This document shows positions 10,901-21,708 of a DNA stretch of 64,000 nt, one piece after another. Location of the stretch: NCBI GenBank assembly GCA_029953675.1, contig JAMWBK010000010.1, positions 558,001-622,000 of the forward strand, given 5' to 3'. This DNA comes from Rhodosorus marinus. Lineage: Eukaryota > Rhodophyta > Stylonematophyceae > Stylonematales > Stylonemataceae. Position numbers and translations under genes: made by a program. A model generated the notes under the pieces. The model was not told the origin of the DNA, searched no databases, and saw only the letters and a program-made list of their open reading frames with translations. Numbering within the stretch: position 1 is the first letter of the stretch; the number at the start of each line of letters is the position of its first letter.

Positions 10901-12685
10901 CCCCACTAAACGCTCAAAACCCGATGAAGATTCTTCTGGGAAGCAACAGAAGGAAGCTAAACGGTCCCGGTCCGTCGCGGATGCTGCGCTTGCCGAAATA
11001 TCCTGGGGTGACCTCGCGAGCTCTTCGAAGGTTGAAGTGAAAGTTGGATTAGCGAAGCCGGACTTGGCGTCCAAAACTCAAGAGGTTCGATCACATCCGT
11101 TCCGAGATCCGGGCGCGATTCCAGCCAGCGAGGAACGAGGTGCCGTAAGGAACAACGCGACTCCTAACCTGTTTTCGAAGAACATTCGGCAAATGTCGGT
11201 TACTGAGGAGGGTGGCAGTTTGCCAGATCGCCAGTCGAAAGATGACGTTCTCGCCGAGATCAACAGGGTGGAAAAGAAGCTTTCGGCAATAAGAAAGAGC
11301 ATCACGAGCCTTAAACAGGATGTACCTCAGCGGAAGGTGGAGTCCAAGGTTGAGAGTACGCCTCCTCAGGATACCCGTGATACGCAGGTCTTAGTTTCTG
11401 AAGGGAAGGTTCCAGCGGAGACTCTAGCAGCTAGCGGTGTAGTTGAAGCTGCAGAGGCAAAGGACGTGGAAGGAAGGGAAAAGCTGCAGACGGATCTTGA
11501 GAAACGGCCTTCGTCCACAGAGCGAGTGACGGCTTCTAAGGAGGAGTTTCCCAAGGTTCAAAAGGCAGTAAAGCGCAAGTTGAGCAGGCTAGAGGAGATG
11601 ACAAGAGCGATAACTCAAGACGGGCAAAGTCTGGCTGAGTCTGCTCAGAATTCTCTCAATCGCATCTGCGGCAAGGGACAGCTCGTGGCGGATAGCTGGA
11701 TCTCGTTGAAAGAACCTGGAGAGCTTGAAGACGTGCGAAAAGTTGCCCACGATGCACTCCACAGACCCCAAAAGCTCAGAGAGGGTATTATAGCGGAGAA
11801 AAAGCATCGTCGAGAAAGGACTAAGAGGCTTCACGCGAAGTACAGGATGCTTGAGAAACAGTGGAAATCTGATCTGCGAAATATGAGGGACAAGCGAAGC
11901 AGGGACAAACGCGAAATAAGCAGAGATCGAGACAGGTATTTGATGATGGCGATCCGTGGTACGGACATGATACCGACGTCGAGAACTGGCAGTGGTAGAG
12001 TCACCTACAAACCCAGCGGTGAAGGTGGTGCGCCGGGAGCGCCGAGCTCTCTGCAACAAGTGGACGTGATGCTTACTCAGGTGGAGTCAGCGGGGGGTAC
12101 TCCTGGAGGTAGGGATCGCTGGAAGAGGACGCTAGCAACGGTCCCCGACCAGGACCCTGATCATCGACCATTCGAAGGTGGATCGGTTCTCATTGAGGAT
12201 CCGCTCGCGGAGTTTTACGGACGTCGTGTGGAGAACCCGTGGACCAGAGAGGAGCGCATATGCTTTCTGAAGAACTATTTGGAGTACAACAAGGACTTCC
12301 GGTGAGTTTGCGAACAATGACATGCTTTCTTGTAACAGTGAAGAAGTCTTTTCCTATCCTCAAGTCACCGAATTTTTTTTCGTGCGACGAATGGTGCAGG
12401 AAAATCGCCCAGTTCCTGGAGAATAAGTGCACGGAGGACGTAGTTCGCTTCTACTTTCAGAACAAGCTATGCCTAAACCTGAAGCAGCTCACAAAGGAGA
12501 ACATGAGGAGGCGTGGAAACGGCAGCAGGAAGACACCTCGGCTAACTCGATTTGGACCGGAGATCGCTCGAGGAGAACCAAGGTAAGAGGGACCTCCCCC
12601 CCCCCCCCAAAAAAAACAAACTTGTCGCTTTGGTTTCAGGATTTGCACTTATACGCGAAGCTCTTTACCATTGTACACAGCTTAA
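7974..12685 (+). CDS. NCoR/SMRT-like corepressor with DAD/SANT module
   Basis: Six exons fit in phase: 7974-8026, 8246-8782, 8873-9525, 9607-12301, 12400-12582 and 12640-12685, giving about 1,388 aa. The N terminus is Arg/Gly/Ser-rich. Most of the middle is disordered and charged. A helix (about 957-985) contains DDVLAEINRVEKKLSAIRKS. A basic coiled coil (about 1137-1170: EKKHRRERTKRLHAKYRML) is followed by a SANT domain from about residue 1290 (ENPWTREERICF, DFRKIAQFL, VRFYFQNK). This order matches the deacetylase-activating domain of NCoR/SMRT, where the helix plus SANT1 binds and activates class I HDACs with inositol phosphate (family knowledge). The SANT fold spans the 12302-12399 intron. 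No second SANT is seen. The two internal introns (90 and 81 nt, both stop-free multiples of three) are predictions, and the last exon is uncertain because another frame ends in an acidic tail at 12729. Confidence 0.8.
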
Positions 12686-13030
12686 TCAAGAACGAAGATG
12701 ATGCTGACGAAGCGGATGACGAGGAGTGAGCAAGGACTGGTGGAGGAAACCCTTGTTCGATCAGAGATACGATGTGAATACTTTTTTTGTGTGTGATTTA
12801 TTGTTTATATTGTCTGTTTTAGACGATTGAACTATTTATTAGTGCCGCGCAGTATAGCGCGACAAAGCTCTGAGCGCGACAAAGCTCTAAGCCGTATCTG
12901 CACCTTTTGTCGGTTGTGTGTTACATAAACTCATTATTGAAGATCGAGAGTGGGAAAAAGGTGGTGTGGGTCACCCATCAGGTTTTGAAACCTAGAACAC
13001 AACCGAAAGGATGGTCAGTACTCTTATTTC

Positions 13031-13891
13031 CTAGCTGTGCCAAGCATTGCCATTCTTGCGTAAAGAGTTTGAGAGATTGACGTGTACTCCTACGACGTGG
13101 TCTTGATCCGAGCTTAGATACAGAGTGGCGAGTCCCATCCGCTCGCGTGGTTTCCAACGGGGTAGATCAAAGCGGTTCGTTACCACCATTTGGTTTCTGG
13201 TCACCTCTCTGTCCAGCTTTCTCTCAATCTCTTTCATCATCTCCGATCCAAGGAACATGTAAACAACGTCAAAATCTGCTAGGTTCACCTAGGACGAGGG
13301 CATAACAGGGATCGTGACGAATCAGAGATCGGAATGGAAGGGTGGATCCACATGATCGTCGGGTGTAGAGCCAACCTTCCATATGTCCGCGGTTTTGAAA
13401 GTGGCTCTGGTTCGTAGTCCAGTTCTCCACGCTACAAGTTTGGAGTAAAGTACAAGCCATCTGTTGAGCTCGAATCCAAAGCCAAGTACTGGGTTGCTCC
13501 GTACCGCCGCAAGAACCACTCTTCCGTCTCCAGATCCTAGATCTACTGCTCGTATCTGCCGATTCGATGGCTTCAAGCGTGCCAACCCGAGCCTTGTCAA
13601 CTCCATAGCATCTGAAAGTTGCTTGTCTGTTGCTGGGATGTACGGTAATGCATGCCTGTGATAAAACATCTTCTTAAACTTAAGCAAGGGACAAGCTCGG
13701 TAGTTCACGCCTAATGCCTGCGTATTTAGATCGTCATACCGTCTAAGTCCGGGCGAAACGAAGGGCCACAGAAGTACGCCAATTCCACCGACGAAGCCAG
13801 CGCAGATAAGGACCGGTTTGAACCGGTTCCAAGACCGTGCCTCTGGGCTTGTTTCTTGCTTCTTCGCTGTAGCCCCAACCCCATCTTCCAT
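13031..13891 (-). CDS. FAM173/ATPSCKMT-like protein lysine methyltransferase
   Basis: Two exons on the minus strand, 13891-13376 and 13288-13031, joined in phase 0 across an 87-nt intron (donor GTTGGC, acceptor CCTAG), give 257 aa. A hydrophobic anchor lies near residues 27-50 (PVLICAGFVGGIGVLLWPF), followed by LPYIPATDKQ and the SAM motif RAVDLGSGDGRVVLAA, then GFGFELNRWLVLYSK. This is the FAM173 layout. Human members are mitochondrial lysine methyltransferases acting on ATP synthase subunit c or the adenine nucleotide translocator (established). Mitochondrial membrane location is inferred from the single anchor. The start chosen is the ATG at 13891, because upstream in-frame codons lack an ATG. 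Confidence 0.82.
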
Positions 13892-14124
13892 TGTCGCCAG
13901 TCTATGCTTGGGATCTGCTCCAAGACGCCGCACGCGTTTTCCGATCAATCGCGGTCGAAAGGTTTGACGAGAGCGAGTCTGTGCAGCTCATTCCAGAACA
14001 GTACACAGCTGACGCTTCAAACGATCTCCTTACGACCTGTCTCTGTCGTCAAGCAGCACAGCTCAAGAGAGGGAACCCGGCGACGGTGACCAAAGGCTCT
14101 TGGTTGAACCTGCAGGGTTATTAG

Positions 14125-15769
14125 CCTCGGCTCCTCTTCTCTGGGACCTCAGGTGATGCCTTTCTTCTTTCAATGAGCAGGAGATTTAACCCATTCGACG
14201 GATCAATGTCTTGAGGATCTCGCACTAACGCTTCGGTTCAAGCAAGTTTGAAGAATGGGAAGAACAGGTGTAAAGAAGCTGCTATGCTGCAAACCTCAAT
14301 ACTTGCACCTGATCGCGCTAGCTCCAGTCACATACGTACGGTAACACGTGGAACCGAATTCATGGCACCCCTGTGAAACCCAGTAAAGTGGGGAGCAGGA
14401 TTTCTTCTCCATTTTGTAGAGACCGGAATCATCTAAAACTTCTCTAGTCTCGTCGATCCTGTCCATCCTTGCCACTGGTATCGGCAACCCTTCAGAGGCT
14501 AGTTTCGACGGCTTCACTGGCCAGAAGCACATACACCCGCAAGGGGGGTAGACGAAGTGAAGAGAGAGGGAAACGCCGGCACATCCCTCGCGGAGCTCTG
14601 ACCGTCCCGATCCATGGTCCTCGACTGTGTTCAGCCCACGCGAAACCAACTGTGCTACCTCTAAGCTGCACGAGTATGTGTTCATATTATGAAACGTCTT
14701 CAATACGGGGATTGGTAAAAAGTGTAAGGGGCTGTGCAGCACTCTACCAAACATCGTAAGGGTGCCTCTTAGCTCCTAGTTGGTGGCTCGGTTTGGGACA
14801 AGTGGATGGGACAAGAGCATGGGACATTAATAAAAACTGGGACAGCTACGAGAATTCTTTTTTTTAATACAAAAGTGCACTGAGCCGTAAATACTGAATC
14901 ACAATGAATGAAATTGATTCGGTAATCTTACAATTAGCAATAATTTTATAAACAAAATCCAAGGCATATCAATGATATAGCCAATGAAAACTTGATAACA
15001 CCGGCATTCGCTCAGTAATTGGCAAACAATATATTAGATAATCATAATATTTACATAGTTACAACTGGTTTGAAATCGGAAATTATAAATTATTTGCGTT
15101 ATTCATATATTGGCGATTTCCTACATGAACCGAAGAAGAAAAAATATCCCGACCCCGGATGAAAAATCATGATTTAGATGTTTTTAGCCTCAGAAAGAAT
15201 TGAAATGTTTCTATTCTACCATCAAGTATCTAATTCTAAGGATTAGTCGCAGATTAAGATCTGTGACGACCACAGGATGACACCAGAGTATGTCTGGCCC
15301 GCACTCGGTCAGCCACTGAACACCGATGCAATTTAAACTTTGAATCGTACTACCCGTAATTTTGGTTTCGTATTGGGCATGAATAAATTGAATCTAAATA
15401 TGTTATGATAGTTTTTGGGACTTGTTTTGCTTTAGTATTAGGGGTAGAAATATTCTCATCCAGACAATGATGGGATTTTCTGTTCCAGCTCTCCAAGCCG
15501 CTGGTTGGGACAGTACTGAGTAGTCAGCAGAGTGATATAGGCAGCCGTAGCTTTCATTAGACATGCATATAGTGAGCTAGGAAGGCGGTTGGTGAGTCGT
15601 CTGGGTGCAGAGCATGCAATGGTACTGGTAAAGGTACTGTGAATTTTGCTTGGTTCCCTCCTGGATGAGTTTTGGAGCGGGTTGCTGGTTGGTTGTTCGG
15701 GACGAAATGGCGGTGAGGTGCGCTGAGACAGGCCCGTGCTCTGGGTCGTTGGCGGGTCGGGTGAGGTTA
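14125..15769. other. Intergenic region including an AT-rich island
   Basis: No supported gene. 14850-15480 is markedly AT-rich compared with the flanking genes. A 152-codon minus ORF at 14296-14754 is Cys/Ser-rich and resembles nothing I know. Confidence 0.45.
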
Positions 15770-16279
15770 ATGACGAGTGGCGCTACTGCTCCAACTGTGG
15801 AGGATATTGAATTGCTGGACAGACTCCTGGGCATGAGTCTGTCGAGAAAGCTGAAAGCGCAGCGAGGGTCAGGCTATGGCAAAGGAGTACAGAAAACTAG
15901 ACAACTTGAGCAGCGGTCTCGTACGAGAGACCTCAAAAATTGCACGTGTGTGAAGAAGAGAGTGAATCATTGGGTGTTTCTTCCGAGGTCGATGGGCTGT
16001 CTCAAAAGCGAAGCCTTTCCTTGTGCGGTTGGAGCAGGAGAGTTCGAAACCGTTCGACGATATGTCGATAGTGACTCCGGACTTTCGGATGACCCGGCCT
16101 CCGGAAGCTACGTTTGTGGGGAAGTATTGACAGTCACAGCCAAAGATTTAGCAGTAGCTGACTCTGAGTTTGGCGAACGCACGAGAGTAGTTATTGAGGT
16201 ACAGTCGACGATGGACTCCAGCTACATCGTTCGTGCTTACGCTTACTTGAGGTCTGACGCGATGAGTTACTCATCCTAA
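15770..16279 (+). CDS. Uncertain ORF, unknown function
   Basis: An open frame of 169 aa from the ATG at 15770 (MTSGATAPTVEDIELLDRLL). The first 30 residues and the last 70 (GEFETVRRYVDSDSGLSDDP, ending MSYSS) look protein-like. In the middle another plus frame carries a plausible helix (AMAKEYRKLDNLSSGLVRET, then SKIARVCEEES). This suggests either an unrecognised intron or a frameshift between about 15870 and 16030. No domain is recognised. Confidence 0.3.
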   Translation: MTSGATAPTVEDIELLDRLLGMSLSRKLKAQRGSGYGKGVQKTRQLEQRSRTRDLKNCTCVKKRVNHWVFLPRSMGCLKSEAFPCAVGAGEFETVRRYVDSDSGLSDDPASGSYVCGEVLTVTAKDLAVADSEFGERTRVVIEVQSTMDSSYIVRAYAYLRSDAMSYSS

Positions 16280-17934
16280 CTTTCAACTTACCGGATAGAC
16301 AGAATCGTTGTATTTAAGTGATTTCGTTCGCGGAACTGTTGTACAAGATGTATACATCTATGAATTGTAGAAAAGAGAGTGTGTAAAACCTCATTAATCA
16401 TAGGGAGCGGTCTTGAACATACCATGAAGCCACCTCCTCAACCGAAACCATCCAGGAAACCAGCAACTTCGAAAACCAGCACCTTCTCTCAAGACATAAC
16501 CCCGTCGTCCAAACCGACAGCAATCTAGGTAAACCAGAAAAGAAAAAGCCGGTTTGCCCAAATCCATCTATTTTATTCAACTAAAAACACATTTTTTCCC
16601 GATTAAACCAATTACAATTCCAACAACAAACCTCTAAAACCCAATCAACGCCATCTAATACCACACCCATTAAAAACTTAAATGTTTTCAAGAATATGAA
16701 TGCACCAAAATGAAAAAAAAACACCACCCCAACAAAAAAAACCAAAAAAAATCTCACCCGACAAAAAAAACTGAATTCAATATCCAAACCTCACATTGTC
16801 ATGAAAACAAAATTAAATTAGACGGAAACCCTCCCCCTTTGAATCACCTGTTCGACCGGTAAAGGAGTTTGTCAGTTACCTAGAAAAAAAATAATAACTT
16901 GATTTTCTCGCCGTTTAGTAAGTTCAAAATTTAAAAAAATGACTCACAAAGACAGCTGTCCCTAAAACAGAAAAAGAGGAGTACTCTTTTAGTGGTTGTT
17001 TTTTGTACGGGTTTGTTCTGAAACATGCGTTACAGGGGTTCTGATGCTGGGAACTGTTGTTTTGATTAATCTGTGGTGTTTTTGTTTTTTTCAGCTGCGG
17101 AAAGGGTGTGTGCTGGGACTATAGTGTAGGGTGTTGGGGTTGGTAGTTGCAGGAATCTTTTTCGTTTTACTGGAGTCTAGCAGCCTATACAGTGCTGGTA
17201 GAAGGTAAAAAGCGACGAAAAACCAGACAAAAATACATACAGAGCCACTTGAAAGGGGTCAAGACGTCAGTGGTGGAAACTCTCTGGAGTGGACGTTGTG
17301 CTTGTGTAGTGGAGCTGCTCTTATGGCTGGGTGCTTACTGATGTTTTAATCGGCCAGGAGGATTGGAGAAAGTGTACAGGGTTCTGATTTGTTTCGTTTA
17401 TCTTTGTTGGGGAGAGCAGACTAGTGTTTGGCTCTGCCCGAAGGGTATTGGTTGTGCTGTTGTTGGTTTTGAAAGTTGTTGGTGAAGACCCACGCTCGTT
17501 TTCTCGTCGGAGAGGGTCTTGTCCATTTGGCCATAATTTTTGGTTTTCAGCCTTGCCAGCCGCGTTGTTTGTGGAATCCTCTCTCGTGGTTTGATTTTCT
17601 CCGCTCTGCTTGGAACGGTATTGGTGATGATTGAGTGAAGCGGGACTGCTTGCACAGAGAACAGCAACGACAGGCTTTGCTCTTTGCGGGTTTAAGGGGA
17701 TGTTTGAGGTAAGAAGCTACTATTTGATGTTGTTGGATGAGATGTCGCAAGGGTTGAAGTGAGCAAAATCGGCAGCTCTAGTCCCAGTGCGAGTTTTGCT
17801 TGTGCGGTTGTTCGATAAGATTTGTGGCAAGATTAAGGATTTCTGTCTGTGGGGAGCGGGGAGGGACTGCTAGTATTTCGATTGTTTGGACCGAGCAGGA
17901 CTTGCACTGTGTGCGAGTAGCGGAGGTTTGCTCC
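16280..17934. other. Intergenic and 5' leader region
   Basis: 16380-16800 is rich in A and C on the plus strand with A runs, and 16860-17130 is AT-rich. No supported gene. The last few hundred bases probably hold the promoter and 5' UTR of the gene starting at 17935. Confidence 0.45.
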
Positions 17935-20900
17935 ATGTCCCTCGCACTAGAGAAAGAGCCGAGCTTCACGGACTCGAGCTTCGCTGTGTCTGAAACCGAC
18001 GAGGAGAGTGACGGAACGGAAACTTTCTCGTTAATCCATAATGATGTTTCACTGGCTATTGATCAGCTTAGAAGTCAGCTGCAAGTCCTTCAGCAGGCTG
18101 ACGGATCGGAGCTTGAGGTAATCAGATCAAATCACACTACTCCAAAATAGCAATTTCGGCGCTTTAGAGTCATCTGTCGGAAGCATGCGATTGCTGAGCG
18201 AGTGCACTTCATTCAATTTCAACGACTTTCAGGCCGAGCTTGGAGAGGCTAAAATATGCGCCGACGAAGCTAAAGAGGCATATGACGTCATGAAGAACAC
18301 CGTGCGTGAGATGGGACCCGATGCCAGGGCTAGATGGCTGCCACATGCGAAGATTCAGCAGGAGACACTAAAGGGTTTGATGTCAGAATACTTGAGTACT
18401 AAGCGTCAAGTAGCTCGCTCCGCTGTCTCAGCTGACCGGCGCAACACTGAGCAAGCCGATTCTGAGGAAGACGAAGAACCCGAGACTCCGGCAGTGGACC
18501 CAGTTACAGCGGAGAAAATTAGCGAATACCTTGACCAGTTGGACAGGGCGATGGACGAGATAGACAATAGCATAGGACGGAAAGAAATCGATAATACAAC
18601 GAGAAACCAAGTCAAGACAGCACAGGAAACCTATGACGGGCTAAAGGTACGCTGAGTGTGCTTGAGTATATTCCAGTCTCATGTTACTGTTTTGGAACTA
18701 CAAGTACTAGAAATGACTCTCCTCTGGCTTGCCAGGACCTCGTTCGAAGCATACCACCATTGGCCAGAGCAGAATACGTCGCAATCGCAAAAACAGCTCG
18801 TGATAGGCTACACAAGACGCTGCTGGAGCTCAAGGAAGTGCACATTGTTCCTGAAATCGTGCCAAGCACCCCTGAAAAGTCTCAGAAAGCGAAAGAGGAC
18901 AGCCAACGAAAACCAGACCAGAAACGTCTGGAGCGACTCCATAACGATCTCGCAGCCCTCCTCGTCAAACTCAGACATGAAATAGACGCGGTAAGCTCGC
19001 AAAACAAAAAAAAAAAGCCGTCCGAGAACCTCGGGAGATCCCCGGTCCAAACTCTCACTCGGATCAGCGCAGCTCTGAGGACTGTTTGGAGTCTCTCATG
19101 GGAGCGAGTCTGAGGGTGATCGGAGCGAGAGCTTCGAATAGCTGCTGAGCGTATCCACCTGAGAATGCAAGAAGCCTCCCGCCACAAAACCTGATATCTA
19201 CATGAAGACTGACTACCACTTGGAACTCTGCTTTCTTACGGAGCAGAAGAACTACTATGGAGCCAACTTGATCAGTCCCGAGGCGACGAGAGTGTACGAG
19301 GAGTTGAAGGTTAGTATTCGCTTCTAGAAAGGCTGTCCTTGAACAGCTGCAGTGCCTAATCGATCGAGATCCGGAGTCCAAATCTTCGTTGTAGAAGAAT
19401 GGGATAGTGCTCTGAATCAAAGTTGGGATTGTCACTGACAGGATGAGATCAGGCAGCACGGACCTGACGTAAAGAACGTGTGGCTGCCTGAGATTCTGTC
19501 GCAGAAGAACGACCTTCAAGCCTTCGTTCGAGTGTGCGAGGAGGCGGAAGAGAGCGAATTTGGAGTTTCTTTTGGTGATGCTGAAGCTGCGATTGACGAT
19601 GTGAATGACGTACCATATCCACGAGAAGCGACACCAAAGGTTCTCCAGAGAACCGCTGAGGAATCCCAAATGACAGATGACGTCTTGATGGAGAGCATTT
19701 GCATCTCAATTGACAGTCAGGTTGATAGCTTGACAAGTACGAACCATTACCCAATCCTCGCACAGGTCATCCGAGCGCTAATCAAGCGTATGGATATATT
19801 GTATCTTCGCCCTAGTTGCTCTCGACGCCTGCGAGGCTCGAGGTGGGTTGACCCAGCCTGACTACGACGGCCTGAAGAGTCAGGTCGCCGCTTTGAAGGA
19901 GACCTACGAGAAAGCCAAGGTGGGTTGGAACTATGGCCTAATCCGAAGAACTCTATTTCCGAAATGCTGAATACTTCGGACGCTGTTCGTTGAACACTTG
20001 TTCAGAACGAAGTACGGGCGATGCAGTCCGAAGGGAGGGAGAACTGGATTTCGGTGCTGAAGTCGCTCCAAAAGGATCTGCATGAGGTTTTGGTGAGGCA
20101 CGCAGAGTTGATGAGAGCGCTGACAAAGAATGGAGAGACGTTCCTGGCGGTGGATGAGGGTCACCCTCAGGAGCTTCAGACGGGTGAGTTGGAAAAGAAC
20201 CTCAAATTTTTCTTCCAGTGGTGTGATTCTCGAGTTTTCGACTCAGGAGAGGTAACTGAATTTTGGCTTCTCGACCGCGCTTCTTGCCAGAACAACTCTC
20301 AGAGGTATCAGATCACACTCCAAAGCATGAGAAAACTGATGAAGACCCCGCGGGGCTGCAAGTTAGGCACTCGGAGATTGGACCTTCGGCAGAGTTTGAC
20401 ACGCCAATGGTACGAAAAGTCTCAGAACAACCTCATACGACGGGGGTTTTCCATGATACTGAGTATGCAAGCCTTTCTGGGGGGGGTGGCAACCAGGCAT
20501 CGCTCGAGGATCTTCCAGAGCTTGAAGAGACAAGCTCGCATGCACAGCCGAAGGCTGATGAACATGAGCAGAGAACGTTGAGCATTACCGCTGCGAGTGT
20601 AGTCGAAGTTGAGACCAAACTGGAAGCAACTGTCTACGCGATGGAGGAGGACAGCGAGAAGGCAGCTCTGGACTTCACAATCGATCTCTATAGAAGTGCA
20701 ATGGCTGGTTTAAGGAACAGTAGGGGCATCCTCGACGAGTACAAGGTATGAAACGACCCAACTCGCTTATTTTGTTTCATTTGAAAAGGTTTTTATTGCG
20801 TTAGATAGTGCCTGGCTTCCTGCACTTAGAAATTGCTCCTCGCTGTCGTGCAGGCCTTCGAGAGTTCACTGGTTGAAGAAGACATGGACGTCCACAAGAC

Positions 20901-21132
20901 AAAGGTTGTCGAATTTGATGGAAGGATTGTCGCGGTGATGAAATCTCTTGTAGAGTTGGAAAACATGGCAGAGGCTGACAACCGCGTGCTAAGCAGTGTA
21001 CTGGAGGAGAAGTCTGTTAATAGCTCTGTTGTAACTTCCACCCCCACAGCTGCTGCTCCCTCTATCCCGCATGTGAAAAACATCGACAAGAAGAAAAAGA
21101 AAAAGCGAAAAGGCTGCTGTGTCATTTCTTAG
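17935..21132 (+). CDS. Prenylated protein of tandem Vti1-N-like helical repeats
   Basis: Nine exons join in phase: 17935-18117, 18233-18646, 18736-18990, 19172-19309, 19442-19736, 19816-19919, 20006-20183, 20291-20745 and 20854-21132, giving 766 aa. Five helical units share a core, for example AYDVMKNTVREMGPDARARW, then TYDGLKDLVRSIPPLARAEY, VYEELKDEIRQHGPDVKNVW, TYEKAKNEVRAMQSEGRENW and a degenerate ILDEYKAFESSLVEE. The core resembles the N-terminal three-helix domain of Vti1 SNAREs (helix, E-V/I-R, two or three residues, then R-x-x-W/Y). The C terminus is KKKKKRKGCCVIS, a polybasic stretch plus a CaaX box, so farnesylation and membrane binding are expected. No SNARE motif is seen. In units 2-5 a phase-0 intron follows the K of the x-x-x-K core. 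The fourth exon's acceptor (19171) is the least certain. A role in membrane traffic is inference only. Confidence 0.72.
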
Positions 21133-21708
21133 TACCCGATGAGACCTTTGCGAAAGTATAAACGCGTGTTTATCAGCGAGCCAAGCAGGCGCAGAGCGGA
21201 TTTGCTGAGTTTTTTGATTACGAAAAGGAGCCGGAAATTCTGTGAACCTCGACTTGAGCATCGGCTTGGAGTTGATGATGAATGCTGGGCTCTTGGGCAC
21301 GGTCTGTGGCCGTTTCGGCGAGACCTAGTGCAGAAGAAGTTGAGCAAAGAACACCATGTACACCAACAAGAAGAGCCCGCGGAGCCCAAGTTTTGCCGAG
21401 GACCGTAGTTGGCTTGATGACGACTGGCGGACGTTGTAGCCACTAGAGACTGTAGTTTTTATCGGGACGGCTTAAAGCAACCCGGACTTTGAGGCTGCGA
21501 AACGCCACCTCTTTTGACAGTGTACTTCAAAGGATGTGCACAGACGTGGAAGACGTTCTCGGGGTGGGGAGGGCACGATAACGGCTTGTTTTCCATTTGG
21601 TTGAAACATCGTGCCGGTCACCTGTTGTACAGTTGCGTTTTATTTTCCTGTCTTTCTCAGTTTTCCCTCTGCGTCTTTCTGACGAATGGGCGCGTTTCAT
21701 ATAGACGA

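Noticed and set aside
13856-14124. Plus ORFs opposite and beyond the methyltransferase 5' end
   Set aside because: Part is antisense to a confident gene. The segment ESESVQLIPEQYTADASNDL looks mildly protein-like, but no start, splice or family support was found.
14296-14754. 152-codon minus ORF
   Set aside because: Composition is Cys/Ser/His-rich with no periodicity, and no splice context or homologue is apparent.
20989-21443. Minus ORFs with a hydrophobic stretch overlapping the end of the CaaX gene
   Set aside because: They need an unsupported join across a stop and overlap a confident exon.
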